Made by a program: the position numbers and the translations under genes. The notes beneath the pieces were generated by a model. It saw nothing but the letters and a program-made list of their open reading frames with translations, had not been told where the DNA came from and ran no database searches. Below, one piece after another: positions 1 through 7,891 of a stretch of 64,000 nt of DNA; positions within the stretch are counted from its first letter, which is position 1; the number at the start of each line of letters is the position of its first letter. Source of the DNA: Arthrobacter sp. Y81 (GTDB lineage: Bacteria > Actinomycetota > Actinomycetes > Actinomycetales > Micrococcaceae); assembly GCF_002929335.1 (NCBI RefSeq), contig NZ_PJIL01000016.1, forward strand, positions 1 to 64,000, in the 5' to 3' direction.

Positions 1-157
1 CCGCAGCGCCGCCTGCCACACAGACGACACGGGTTACACCCAAGCCGGCGCTGCGGGCCCGCCCGGCGATAATGGCCCGACCCCGGACGGGCGGAACCTG
101 CACCCCTCACTTCATATCGTCTAGACGCCCGGCATCCGCCGCGAACCGGCCCGTGAA
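1..157. other. Gene-free left flank with a GC-rich hairpin
   Basis: No coding region is recognised here. A GC-rich imperfect inverted repeat at about 58-94 (CCCGCCCGG against CCGGACGGGCGG) lies downstream of the minus-strand hydrolase gene and could help terminate its operon, but no T-run follows. Positions 1-10 and 47-56 form a second 10-bp inverted repeat. Confidence 0.3.
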
Positions 158-985
158 CTAGACGCTCAGGAAGTCGATAGCGCCCTGCTTGAACGCCCTG
201 CTGGTGATCACGTTGCTGTGGTTCCGGCCCGGAATCAGCAGCTGCTCCACGAGGGCCCCTGACTTGGCGCCCAGTTCGGCGAGCTCGGGCATGGTGGCGG
301 CGCGGTCGTCCTTTTCGCCGGCCACGAGCAGCATGGGCATGTGCGGGATGGCTTCGGCCGGGTCGAAGGGCTCGCCCTTGATCGCCTCCACGAGGGACAG
401 CAGCGCAAAGATGTTGTTGCTGGGCAGCCCCTGGGCCATCTTCAGCAGGCCGGCAGTGGACTCGTCCGCGATGGGTGTGCCGTCCGCCAGGTAAAGCTGC
501 GCGGCCAGCAGGTCAAAGGCGGCCAGCGGGTCCGCGATGTTGGGGCCCCCGAGCACCAGCCGGTGAACCAGTTCCGGCTGGGTGGCGCCGAATTCCCACG
601 CGAGCCGGGACCCCAGGGAGTAGCCGATCACGTCGAGACCGCTGACCGGGTCACCGTCCCGCAAAGGACGGGCGCCGGCGTCGAACGCCACCTGCAGGAG
701 GTCCGCCCGGATCCTGCTCGGGCTGTACGAGTCCATGTCCTCCGGGGCTCCACTGCGGCCGTGGCCGGGCAGGTCCACGGTGATGACGCGGCGGCCGGCT
801 TCCAGCAGGGCGGCCAGCCAGCCGGTGTCCTGCCAGTTGAGCCTGGTGGAGGACGAAAATCCGTGCAGCAGCAGGACAGGGCGCAGCCCGGCGTCGGTCT
901 CCGGCTCGTGCACCTCCACGTAAAGCTGGGGGTCGGTGCCCTCCACGGTGTGGTGGTGCTGCTCGCCGGTGTGCCTGCCGCTCAT
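158..985 (-). CDS. Alpha/beta hydrolase, last gene of a 2-oxo acid dehydrogenase cluster
   Basis: A 275-residue alpha/beta-hydrolase fold protein. Visible are the oxyanion region LLHGFSSS, the nucleophile elbow GYSLGS with Ser near residue 123, an Asp in AGEKDD and the C-terminal His in PGRNH. The start at 985 has GAGGA nine bases upstream; ATG 1000 and TTG 1003 are in frame but overlap the lipoyl gene. It follows the lipoyl-domain gene by 4 bp in the order E1 alpha, E1 beta, lipoyl domain, hydrolase. In the acetoin dehydrogenase E2 family (AcoC type) a lipoyl domain is fused to an alpha/beta hydrolase, so this may be the acyl-handling half of a split E2. That is inference; an unrelated esterase role is possible. 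Confidence 0.85.
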   Translation of the reverse strand: MSGRHTGEQHHHTVEGTDPQLYVEVHEPETDAGLRPVLLLHGFSSSTRLNWQDTGWLAALLEAGRRVITVDLPGHGRSGAPEDMDSYSPSRIRADLLQVAFDAGARPLRDGDPVSGLDVIGYSLGSRLAWEFGATQPELVHRLVLGGPNIADPLAAFDLLAAQLYLADGTPIADESTAGLLKMAQGLPSNNIFALLSLVEAIKGEPFDPAEAIPHMPMLLVAGEKDDRAATMPELAELGAKSGALVEQLLIPGRNHSNVITSRAFKQGAIDFLSV

Positions 986-989
986 GGTG

Positions 990-1319
990 TCAGTCCTCAT
1001 CAAGTACGGCGCTCAGGCGGACCCGGCGCTTCGGTGCCTCTTCCTTCGGGACCGTGCCCACGATGCCGGCGGTGTTGTCCGGCACCTCAAACACAATCAG
1101 GGGCTCGCCGACATTGATCTTGTCGCCGGGCCCACCGTGGATACGCACCACTTTACCTGCCTGCGGACTGGGCAGTTCAACGGCCGATTTGGTGGTTTCC
1201 ACCTCGACGAGCGGCTGGTTCCGTTCCACCTGGTCACCCGGTGAAACCAGCCATTCCAGTACTGTCGCCTCGATCAGGCCTTCGCCGAGGTCGGGAAGCG
1301 GGAAGGAAATTTCAGCCAC
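990..1319 (-). CDS. Stand-alone lipoyl-domain protein (truncated E2-like)
   Basis: A 109-residue protein holding a single biotinyl/lipoyl domain. It opens with the E2-typical PLPDLGEG, and the lipoylation site is Lys44 in the hairpin motif VETTKSAVEL. There is no peripheral-subunit-binding domain and no chloramphenicol-acetyltransferase-like catalytic domain, both normally present in E2. The GTG start at 1319 overlaps the end of the E1 beta gene by 8 bp and has GGAG seven bases upstream. It probably carries the acyl group made by E1 as a mobile lipoyl arm. The C-terminal 30 residues (KEEAPKRRVRLSAVLDED) are charged and could contact E1 or the neighbouring hydrolase. Lipoylation is inferred from the motif. 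Confidence 0.85.
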   Translation of the reverse strand: MAEISFPLPDLGEGLIEATVLEWLVSPGDQVERNQPLVEVETTKSAVELPSPQAGKVVRIHGGPGDKINVGEPLIVFEVPDNTAGIVGTVPKEEAPKRRVRLSAVLDED

Positions 1320-2376
1320 GGCGGTACTCCAATACTCGCTGGATGCCAAAGAGGATCCGGTCAATGTTCGGGATGTATTCGTCTTCGAGGTCGCCGGAGG
1401 GATACGGGACGTCAAAGCCGGTGATTCGCTCCACGGGAGCCTTGAGCGTGTCGAAGCAGCCCTGTGTGATCAGCTGGGCCACTTCGGCGCCCAGCCCCGA
1501 GGTCAGCGGCGCTTCATGGACGACGACGGCGCGCCGCGTCTTCCGCACGGACGCCGTCAGCGCCGCTTCGTCGATGGGCTTCAGCCAGCGAAGGTCCAGG
1601 ACTTCAATGTCGATCCCGTCCTCGGCGGCGAGCTCGGCCACCTGCAGGCAGCGGGCCACCATGGCACCCCAGGCGACGAGGGTCAGGTGCCGGCCCTCGC
1701 GCATGACCTTGGCACCGGTGGGGGAGGCGCCGGTGCGGGAGCCGGACGGGTCCGCTGAGTCGAAGTTGACCTCGCCCTTCTGCCAGTAGCGGGACTTCGG
1801 CTCCATGAAGATCACCGGGTCCGGCCGGGTGGCCGCGTACCTGAGCAGGTGGTAGGCCTCGTGCGGGTTCGACGGCGAAACCACCTTGAGGCCCGGAACG
1901 TGGGCGAAGAGTGCCTCGAGGCTTTCGCCGTGGTGTTCGGGGGCGCGGATGCCACCGAAGCTGGGCACGCGCAGGGTGATGGGCATCGGCATGGTGCCCC
2001 GGCTGCGGTAGTTCATCCGGGCGATCTGGCAGACGATCTGGTTGATCGCCGGATAAGCGAAGCCGTCGAACTGGACCTCGGGGATCGGGTGGAAGCCGGC
2101 CATCGCCAGTCCCACGGACATGCCGAGGATCCCGGACTCGGCGAGCGGGGTGTCAAACACCCTGCCGGTTCCGTACTTCGCCTGGAGCCCGTCCGTAATG
2201 CGGAACACGCCGCCCAGCCGCCCGCAGTCCTCGCCGAAGATCAGCGTTTTCGGATTCCCGGCCAGGACCTCGTCAAGGGCGCGGTTCAGCGCCTGTTGCA
2301 TGGAAAGCTGTTCGACTCCGCGGCGTGGAGTTCCATCGGCCATGGCGGCCTCGCTTTCAAGGATGGCGTTAGACAT
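1312..2376 (-). CDS. 2-oxo acid dehydrogenase E1 component, beta subunit
   Basis: A 354-residue transketolase-type beta subunit (pyrimidine-binding domain plus transketolase C-terminal domain) of a thiamine diphosphate dependent E1. Recognisable family segments are GEDCGRLGGVFR, DTPLAESGILG and the C-terminal DLRWLKPID and VVHEAPL. With the alpha subunit it decarboxylates a 2-oxo acid and reductively acylates a lipoyl lysine. The ATG at 2376 overlaps the E1 alpha stop by 8 bp and has GAGGAG just upstream; an in-frame Met at 2343 is a less likely start. The substrate cannot be fixed from sequence alone: branched-chain 2-oxo acid is favoured by the permease/Lrp context, pyruvate or acetoin are alternatives. 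Confidence 0.93.
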   Translation of the reverse strand: MSNAILESEAAMADGTPRRGVEQLSMQQALNRALDEVLAGNPKTLIFGEDCGRLGGVFRITDGLQAKYGTGRVFDTPLAESGILGMSVGLAMAGFHPIPEVQFDGFAYPAINQIVCQIARMNYRSRGTMPMPITLRVPSFGGIRAPEHHGESLEALFAHVPGLKVVSPSNPHEAYHLLRYAATRPDPVIFMEPKSRYWQKGEVNFDSADPSGSRTGASPTGAKVMREGRHLTLVAWGAMVARCLQVAELAAEDGIDIEVLDLRWLKPIDEAALTASVRKTRRAVVVHEAPLTSGLGAEVAQLITQGCFDTLKAPVERITGFDVPYPSGDLEDEYIPNIDRILFGIQRVLEYRRG

Positions 2377-3466
2377 GTTCGGACTCCTCGCGCCAGTTGG
2401 CTGCCTGGGCCTGCAGTGCAGGCGTGGTTTCCTGGAAAACCAGGTCGAACATTTCGCCGCCGGGTCGGGAGCCGAGCGCCTGGATGCCGGCGCGGATTTC
2501 TTCCTCTTCGGCCTTGGCTGCTGCGAGGGCTTCGGCGAAGAAGGCCTCGTCAGCGACGCCGTCGGCGAGCAGCCGCTTCCGGAACCGTTCCAGCGGGTCC
2601 TCCCCGGCGCCGTCGCGCTCCTCGTTGAGGGAGCGGTAGCGGCCCGGATCATCTGAGGTGGAGTGTGGGCCGCGCCGGTAGGTCATGGCCTCGATCAGCA
2701 CGGGGCCGTTCCCTGCCCGGCAGTGCGCGAAGGCGCTCCGGGTCGCTTCGACCACGGCGACGACGTCGTTGCCGTCAATCCGCAGCGCCGGGATGCCGTA
2801 CCCGGCTGCGCGGGCGGCGACGGAGCCGCCTGCCACCTGGCGTGCGGTGGGGACTGAAATGGCCCAGCCGTTGTTCTGGACGAAGAAAACCACGGGAGCC
2901 TTCATGACTGCCGCGAAGTTCATGGCTTCATGGATATCGCCCTGGGAGGAGGCGCCGTCGCCGAAGTAGGTCATGGCCACGCCGAGCGTGGCGTCGGCGG
3001 TGCCGGCCAGCGTCTGGCCGTGGGCCCAGCCCACGGCGTGGAGCACGGAGCCGCCCACTACTGCCTGGATCGGCGCCAGCCGGGATTCCTGGGGATCGTA
3101 GAGCCCGCCGTGCCAGGTTGCCTTGTGCGTGGACATGTACGCCACCATGTCCACTCCCATGGCCCGGGCCACGCCCATTTCGCGGTAGGTGGGAAAGACG
3201 AAGTCGCGGGTGGTGTCCACGGCGTAGCCGCTTCCCACCTGCGCGGCCTCCTGGCCGAGTTCGGGCGCGTAGCCGGGGATGAGCCCCTGACGCTGCCAGG
3301 CGATGGCCGAGGTATCCAGGTGCCGGACGGCCACCATGAGCGAATACAGTTCGCGGAGCTGGCCGGCGGTCAGCGGCTCGGACGGAGGGCCGAACAGTTG
3401 CTCGGAGTGTGGTTCCGACGGCGGAACGGCGTGGTTGCCGGCGGTCGGGGAAAGCGGGGTATCCAT
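2369..3466 (-). CDS. 2-oxo acid dehydrogenase E1 component, alpha subunit
   Basis: A 365-residue E1 alpha subunit. The thiamine diphosphate/Mg motif runs from GDG (residues about 169-171) to the Asn pair about 28 residues later (FFVQNNGWAIS). The phosphorylation-loop segment YRRGPHSTSDDPGRYR resembles branched-chain 2-oxo acid dehydrogenase alpha chains. Start chosen at ATG 3466, with AGGG about ten bases upstream. It heads the minus-strand cluster E1 alpha, E1 beta, lipoyl protein, hydrolase, all overlapping or nearly so. No dihydrolipoyl dehydrogenase (E3) is present in the window and it must be supplied elsewhere. The upstream region carries possible Lrp sites. Confidence 0.93.
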   Translation of the reverse strand: MDTPLSPTAGNHAVPPSEPHSEQLFGPPSEPLTAGQLRELYSLMVAVRHLDTSAIAWQRQGLIPGYAPELGQEAAQVGSGYAVDTTRDFVFPTYREMGVARAMGVDMVAYMSTHKATWHGGLYDPQESRLAPIQAVVGGSVLHAVGWAHGQTLAGTADATLGVAMTYFGDGASSQGDIHEAMNFAAVMKAPVVFFVQNNGWAISVPTARQVAGGSVAARAAGYGIPALRIDGNDVVAVVEATRSAFAHCRAGNGPVLIEAMTYRRGPHSTSDDPGRYRSLNEERDGAGEDPLERFRKRLLADGVADEAFFAEALAAAKAEEEEIRAGIQALGSRPGGEMFDLVFQETTPALQAQAANWREESEHV

Positions 3467-3521
3467 AGCTGTGACCCTAGTCACCCCTGAAAGGCTGGGC
3501 AATCAGCTCAGAAATCACTGA

Positions 3522-3572
3522 CCAAATTGCCGAAAGCTGCCATCAGTTGAGCCGAACCGCATAGCAATTTGC
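3522..3572. promoter_or_regulatory. Possible Lrp-type operator upstream of the E1 alpha gene
   Basis: Two copies of the 9-bp motif GCAAWTTGC occur: CCAAATTGC at 3522-3530 and GCAATTTGC, a palindrome around its central base, at 3564-3572. They are 42 bp apart, about four helical turns, on the same side upstream of the E1 alpha start. A related GCAGTTTGC lies in front of the Lrp-type gene (5183-5191). Assignment to that regulator is inference. Confidence 0.35.
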
Positions 3573-3607
3573 CTAATGGAATCGGGATTGGTCCGCAGGC
3601 CGTGGCA

Positions 3608-3673
3608 CCCAACTAGGTAGCAGTAGATGTCGTTTTGCGCGCGCATAACGACATCTACTGCGACCTAGTTGGG
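3608..3673. repeat. Long intergenic palindrome (27-bp arms, 12-nt loop)
   Basis: Arms at 3608-3634 and 3647-3673 are complementary at 26 of 27 positions. They begin CCCAACTAGGT and continue GCAGTAGATGTCGTT. The single mismatch is at arm position 12. A related palindrome with a different sequence but the same layout lies at 33378-33443. Placed between the permease stop and the E1 alpha promoter, it could terminate permease transcription, but its length and the second copy suggest a dispersed REP-like element. Confidence 0.85.
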
Positions 3674-3695
3674 CTGCGACTCGGCTGGGGTGCAG

Positions 3696-5081
3696 TTACG
3701 GGGTTGGGCTGCCTTGGCGCGATCCGGCGACCTTGGCGCCGATCCGGCACGATGCGGCAATCGCGGCGATCAGGATGATGGTGCTCACCAGCTGACGGCT
3801 GCTATCGGCGTTGCTGAAACCGACGGCGAAGATCAGGGCCAGCAGGACCAGCCCGAAGATCGTCAGGCCCGGGAAGCCCTTCATGCGGAGCGGAAGTTCA
3901 GTGCCGTCGCGGTCAGCCCGGCGGCGCAGGATCAGCTGCGAGACGAGGGCGGAGCCCCAGACCATGAGGCAGGTGGAGCCCACGAGCTGGAAGAGGGCCG
4001 GCAGGATCTGCTCCGGGAAGAGGAGCTCCAGCACGGCGGCAATGAAGCCGAAGGCCACGGACACACCGACGGCGACCATCGGCACCCTGGCCTTGTTCAG
4101 CTTCGAAAGGAAGCGCGGGGCTTCGCCGCGTTCGGACAGGGAGTAGATCATCCGGGAGGCGCCGTAGAGGTTCGCATTGAGTGCGGACAGCAGCGCAATG
4201 ACGGCCACGAGGGTGATGGCTGTGCCGGCGCCGGGGATTCGGGCGGCATCGAGGACGCCGGCGAACGGCGACGCCAGGGATTCGGACGTGGCGGGCAGGA
4301 CGGCCGCGATGACAAAGACGGAGCCGATGTAGAACACGAGGATCCTCCACACCACCGTGCGGATGGCCTGGCCCACGCTGTGGCGCGGGTTCTCGGTTTC
4401 AGCGGCCGCGACGCTCACGATCTCCGTGCCGCCGAAGGCGAAGATCACAACGAACAGCGCGGCGGCAATTCCGCCGAGGCCTTCGGGGGCGAAGTTTCCG
4501 GTCACGTTGGCCAGGCCCGGGCTCGCCACTTCCGGAAGCAGGCCCAGGAGCAGTGCGATGCCGACGCCCAGGAACAGCAGGATCGCGGCCACCTTGAGGA
4601 TCGCGAACCAGAACTCAAACTCGCCGAAGTTGCTCACGCCCGCCAGGTTGATGGTGGTGAAGAGGGCCATGAACGCCAGGGCCAGGACCCAGACGGGAAT
4701 AACCGGCCACACGGTGAAAAGCAGGCCGGCCGCGCCGAGGGCCTCGGCCGCGATCACCACTACCAGCTGCAGCCACCACAGCCAGCCCACTGTGGCCCCT
4801 GCGGTCCGGCCCATGGCCTTCTCGGCGTAGACGGAAAAGGCGCCACTGTTCGGGTTGGCGGCGGCCATTTCGCCCAGGGCCCACATCACCAGGATGATCA
4901 GTGTGCCGGCTACGAGGTAGGAGATCAGTACGGCAGGCCCCGCGGCCTGGACGCCTGCTCCCGAGCCGAGGAAGAGGCCGGCGCCAATGGCGCTTCCCAG
5001 CCCCATCATGGTGAGCTGGCGGGGTTTCATGCTGTGCCCGAGACTTGTGGTGGGGCGCACTGCCGTGGACTTCATTGTCAT
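3696..5081 (-). CDS. Amino-acid permease, APC superfamily
   Basis: A 461-residue polytopic membrane protein with about 12 hydrophobic helices. The N-terminal APC signature is MMGLGSAIGAGLFLGSG (helix 1), followed by a helix-2/3 region containing GEMAAANPNSGAFSVYA, typical of the amino-acid transporter (AAT) subfamily. It is predicted to import amino acids with protons at the cytoplasmic membrane. Start at ATG 5081, with AAGAAGG nine bases upstream; longer in-frame extensions are hydrophilic and improbable. It is divergent from the Lrp-type regulator gene and followed by the 2-oxo acid dehydrogenase cluster, so uptake of branched-chain or related amino acids for catabolism is a reasonable guess. 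The substrate is not determined. Confidence 0.9.
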   Translation of the reverse strand: MTMKSTAVRPTTSLGHSMKPRQLTMMGLGSAIGAGLFLGSGAGVQAAGPAVLISYLVAGTLIILVMWALGEMAAANPNSGAFSVYAEKAMGRTAGATVGWLWWLQLVVVIAAEALGAAGLLFTVWPVIPVWVLALAFMALFTTINLAGVSNFGEFEFWFAILKVAAILLFLGVGIALLLGLLPEVASPGLANVTGNFAPEGLGGIAAALFVVIFAFGGTEIVSVAAAETENPRHSVGQAIRTVVWRILVFYIGSVFVIAAVLPATSESLASPFAGVLDAARIPGAGTAITLVAVIALLSALNANLYGASRMIYSLSERGEAPRFLSKLNKARVPMVAVGVSVAFGFIAAVLELLFPEQILPALFQLVGSTCLMVWGSALVSQLILRRRADRDGTELPLRMKGFPGLTIFGLVLLALIFAVGFSNADSSRQLVSTIILIAAIAASCRIGAKVAGSRQGSPTP

Positions 5082-5182
5082 GCTTGCGAACCTTCTTGTG
5101 GTCGGTGGTGTGGTCCTTTTGGGACAACTTGAATTTACCGCCCCCGCACGGCTCTTCGCGCACCGTTCATGAGAGCATGGTG

Positions 5183-5191
5183 GCAGTTTGC
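5183..5191. promoter_or_regulatory. Possible Lrp-type half site in the divergent permease/regulator promoter
   Basis: GCAGTTTGC differs by one base from the GCAATTTGC at 3564-3572. It sits between the permease start (5081) and the regulator start (5254), where an autoregulating Lrp/AsnC protein would be expected to bind. Confidence 0.25.
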
Positions 5192-5253
5192 AGGTACGTC
5201 GTCGTTTTATTCGGTGATTTGTGACCTGGCCGGCCAGCGTGGAAGGAAATTCG

Positions 5254-5724
5254 ATGAATGTGGACGCGGTGGACGCCAAAATTGTCCGGTTCTTCACGGA
5301 TTCGCCCAGGGCCTCGGTGCTTGAAGCCTCGCGGGTTTTGAAGATCGCCCGTGCCACCGTCCAGTCGCGGCTGGACCGGATGACCGCGGGCGGGGTCATC
5401 GGGTCGTGGGTGCCCCAGCCGGATCCGGCCCACTTCGGCTACCCGGTGGTGGCGTTCTGTTCCCTCACTATCAACCAGGACCTGGGGCATGATGCGGTGG
5501 TCGAAGCGTTGGCCCGCATCCCCGAACTGATCGAGATCCATACCGTGTCCGGCAGTTCGGACCTGATGGCCCGGATCGCGGCCAGGTCCAACCCCGACCT
5601 GCAGCGCGTCCTGGATGCCATGATCGCCACCAGGACGGTGTTGAGGTCCTCGTCCGTGATTGTCTTGAACACGCACTTCGAGGGCCGGACACTGCCGCTG
5701 CTCGAAGCGGCCGCCGCAATGTGA
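5254..5724 (+). CDS. Lrp/AsnC family transcriptional regulator
   Basis: A 156-residue regulator with an N-terminal helix-turn-helix (residues about 3-50, DAKIVRFFTDSPRAS then ARATVQSRLDRM) and a C-terminal ligand-binding RAM/ACT-like domain (about 65-150) ending in the family-typical SSSVIVLNTHFEGRTLP. The start at 5254 is preceded by AAGGAA five bases upstream. It is transcribed away from the amino-acid permease and probably regulates it and the downstream dehydrogenase cluster in response to an amino acid, as Lrp-family regulators of branched-chain amino-acid catabolism (BkdR type) do. Target assignment rests on position and a shared upstream motif. Confidence 0.92.
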   Translation: MNVDAVDAKIVRFFTDSPRASVLEASRVLKIARATVQSRLDRMTAGGVIGSWVPQPDPAHFGYPVVAFCSLTINQDLGHDAVVEALARIPELIEIHTVSGSSDLMARIAARSNPDLQRVLDAMIATRTVLRSSSVIVLNTHFEGRTLPLLEAAAAM

Positions 5725-5762
5725 CCTGAAACATTTTGCCTACGGGCCCGGCAGCCGTACCA

Positions 5763-5791
5763 TTAGTTCTAGTCAGTTTGACTATAACTAA
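5763..5791. promoter_or_regulatory. Candidate NrtR operator of the nad operon
   Basis: A 29-bp inverted repeat with 13-bp arms and one mismatch around a 3-nt centre. The core TAGTCA-GTT-TGACTA (5770-5784) is perfect and is flanked by TTAGTTC and TAACTAA. It lies 77 bp before the nrtR start, the only gap in the nrtR-nadABC block where a promoter fits. NrtR repressors are known to bind palindromes upstream of nad genes; that this is the site is inferred. Confidence 0.75.
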
Positions 5792-5867
5792 CCAAGGCGC
5801 CCGGCAGGCGGGTGCCTGATGAAGCCCAGAGGCGCCGCCGGGCGCGAGGAAAGCGGGGTGAACCGCC

Positions 5868-6578
5868 GTGTACACAAGCTCAGCCAACGTCGCCGAGCGG
5901 CAGGCCGCACCGCCGTCGCTGGCCATTTCCACGGTGATCTTCGCCCTCCGCCCCAGCGAGAAGTCCGGCCGCCCCACCCTGTGGATCCCGTTGGTGCGCC
6001 GGATCCGCGAACCGTTCAAAGGACTGTGGGCACTGCCCGGAGGCCCGCTGACCCACGCCGAATCCCTGCAGGACGCGGCGTCGCGGAACCTGCGGGAAAC
6101 CACCGGTCTGGCGCCCAGCTACTTGGAGCAGCTTTACGCCTTCGGCGGGCTCCACCGCTCTCCGACGCAGCGCGTGGTGTCCATCGTGTACTGGGCCCTG
6201 GTGCAGCCCACGGAAGCAGCGCTCGCCGACGAGTCCGAAAACGTCAGGTGGTTCCGTGCGGACCGCCTGGGAGACCTGGCGTTCGACCACAACCCGATCG
6301 TGGACTACGCCCTCTGGCGCCTGCGGAACAAGCTGGCCTACGGCTCCGTTGCCTACCACCTGCTGGGGGAGTACTTCACCCTCGCCCAGGTCCGGGAAGT
6401 CTACGAAGCGGTCCTGGACCGCGAACTGGACCCCGCCAATTTCCGCCGGCAACTCAAGTCCACGCCGGAGATCGAAGAAACCGGCGACTACCTGCAGGGC
6501 GGCAAGCACCGCCCTCCCCGCCTCTACCGCTTTACCGGCCGCCCCGGCCTTGACCCAGATAACAGGAGCACACCATGA
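5868..6578 (+). CDS. nrtR: NrtR, Nudix-related transcriptional regulator of NAD synthesis
   Basis: A 236-residue protein with an N-terminal Nudix-fold domain (about 15-140) and a C-terminal winged helix (about 150-225, containing ALWRLRNKLAYGSVAY and REVYEAVLDRELD). The Nudix box at about 58-81 is degenerate: the catalytic REXXEE is RNLRET, as expected for NrtR proteins that sense ADP-ribose or related NAD metabolites instead of hydrolysing them. GTG start at 5868. Its stop overlaps the nadA start by 4 bp, placing regulator and targets in one transcript. Repression of nadABC through the palindrome at 5763-5791 is the likely role. Confidence 0.92.
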   Translation: MYTSSANVAERQAAPPSLAISTVIFALRPSEKSGRPTLWIPLVRRIREPFKGLWALPGGPLTHAESLQDAASRNLRETTGLAPSYLEQLYAFGGLHRSPTQRVVSIVYWALVQPTEAALADESENVRWFRADRLGDLAFDHNPIVDYALWRLRNKLAYGSVAYHLLGEYFTLAQVREVYEAVLDRELDPANFRRQLKSTPEIEETGDYLQGGKHRPPRLYRFTGRPGLDPDNRSTP

Positions 6579-7891
6579 GCAGCGTCAACACAGCAATCCA
6601 GTTGATCACTCGCGAACAGGCCGAACAGAAAGCTCTGGGTCTGGCGACCGGAGCCGCCGCCACCTGCAGCCCGGCACTGGCCCGCGGACCATGGGACTAC
6701 GATCTCGCCGAGGCCCTCGCCGGTGTGCCCGCATACGGCCCGGGTGCCTCGAGCACCGATGTTGCCCCTGCCGCCACCCCGCGCCAGGGCCAGCTGCCCG
6801 AGGAATACAAAAAGGCCAGCGACGCCGAACTGGACGCACGCATCCGGGCGGCCAAGGCCACTTTGGGGGACAAAGCCGTCATCCTCGGCCACTTCTACCA
6901 GCGGGACGAGGTCATTGAGTACGCCGACTTCGTGGGCGACTCCTTCCAGCTGGCCAATGCCGCACTGACCAAACCGGACGCCGAGGCCATCATCTTCTGC
7001 GGCGTGCACTTCATGGCGGAAACCGCGGACATCCTGTCCAAGCCTGACCAGGCCGTCATCCTGCCGAACCTCGCCGCCGGCTGCTCGATGGCGGACATGG
7101 CAGACATCGATTCCGTGACCGAATGCTGGGAGCAGCTCGAAGAGCTTTACGGCACCGAGCCCGACGCCGACGGCCGGGTTCCGGTCATCCCTGTCACTTA
7201 CATGAACTCCTCCGCCGCCCTCAAGGGCTTCTGCGGGGAGCACGGCGGCATCGTCTGCACGTCATCCAACGCCGCCACCGTCCTTGAATGGGCCTTCCAG
7301 CGCGGCCAGCGGGTCCTGTTCTTCCCCGACCAGCACCTGGGCCGCAACACTGCCAAGGCCATGGGCGTGCCGATGGCGCAGATGCCCATGTGGAACCCGC
7401 GCAAGGACCTCGGCGGCAACGACGAACAGACCCTGCTCAATTCCCGCGTGATCCTCTGGCACGGTTTCTGCTCGGTGCACAAGCGCTTCAACGTGGCCCA
7501 GATCGAGAAGGCCCGCGCCGACTTCCCCGGCGTCAACGTGATCGTCCACCCTGAATGCCCCATGGAAGTTGTGGACGCCGCCGATTCCGCCGGATCCACC
7601 GACTTCATCAAGAAGGCCATCGCCGCCGCCACGGAACCCACCACGTTTGCCATCGGCACCGAGATCAACATGGTCAATCGGCTGGCAGCGGAGTACCCCC
7701 AGCACACCATCTTCTGCCTGGACCCGGTGATCTGCCCGTGCTCCACCATGTACCGGATCCACCCGGGCTACCTCGCCTGGGTGCTGGAAGCGCTGGTCAA
7801 TGGCGAAACCCTGAACCGCATCACCGTGGATCACGACGTTGCCGCTCCGGCGCGGGTGGCCCTCGAGCGGATGCTGGCGGCGCGGCCGTGA
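6575..7891 (+). CDS. nadA: Quinolinate synthase A
   Basis: A 438-residue quinolinate synthase, condensing iminoaspartate with dihydroxyacetone phosphate to quinolinate in the cytoplasm. Cysteines expected to hold the oxygen-sensitive [4Fe-4S] cluster are visible in NLAAGCSMAD, VIVHPEC and ICPCSTMYRIHPG. The N-terminal ~75 residues before the conserved domain are longer than in E. coli NadA. The ATG at 6575 overlaps the nrtR stop, and the gene in turn overlaps nadB (GTGA). It uses the product of NadB and feeds NadC; the cysteine desulfurase at the end of the operon may serve its cluster. Confidence 0.97.
   Translation: MSSVNTAIQLITREQAEQKALGLATGAAATCSPALARGPWDYDLAEALAGVPAYGPGASSTDVAPAATPRQGQLPEEYKKASDAELDARIRAAKATLGDKAVILGHFYQRDEVIEYADFVGDSFQLANAALTKPDAEAIIFCGVHFMAETADILSKPDQAVILPNLAAGCSMADMADIDSVTECWEQLEELYGTEPDADGRVPVIPVTYMNSSAALKGFCGEHGGIVCTSSNAATVLEWAFQRGQRVLFFPDQHLGRNTAKAMGVPMAQMPMWNPRKDLGGNDEQTLLNSRVILWHGFCSVHKRFNVAQIEKARADFPGVNVIVHPECPMEVVDAADSAGSTDFIKKAIAAATEPTTFAIGTEINMVNRLAAEYPQHTIFCLDPVICPCSTMYRIHPGYLAWVLEALVNGETLNRITVDHDVAAPARVALERMLAARP

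Noticed and set aside
3608..3673. The palindrome as the terminal inverted repeats of an insertion sequence.
   Set aside because: The arms are separated by only 12 nt, so no transposase fits between, and no target duplication is visible.
3669..5132. A 487-codon plus-strand open frame opposite the permease.
   Set aside because: It is antisense to a clear APC permease, has low-complexity His/Gln/Gly-rich content and no family features; it is a high-GC shadow.
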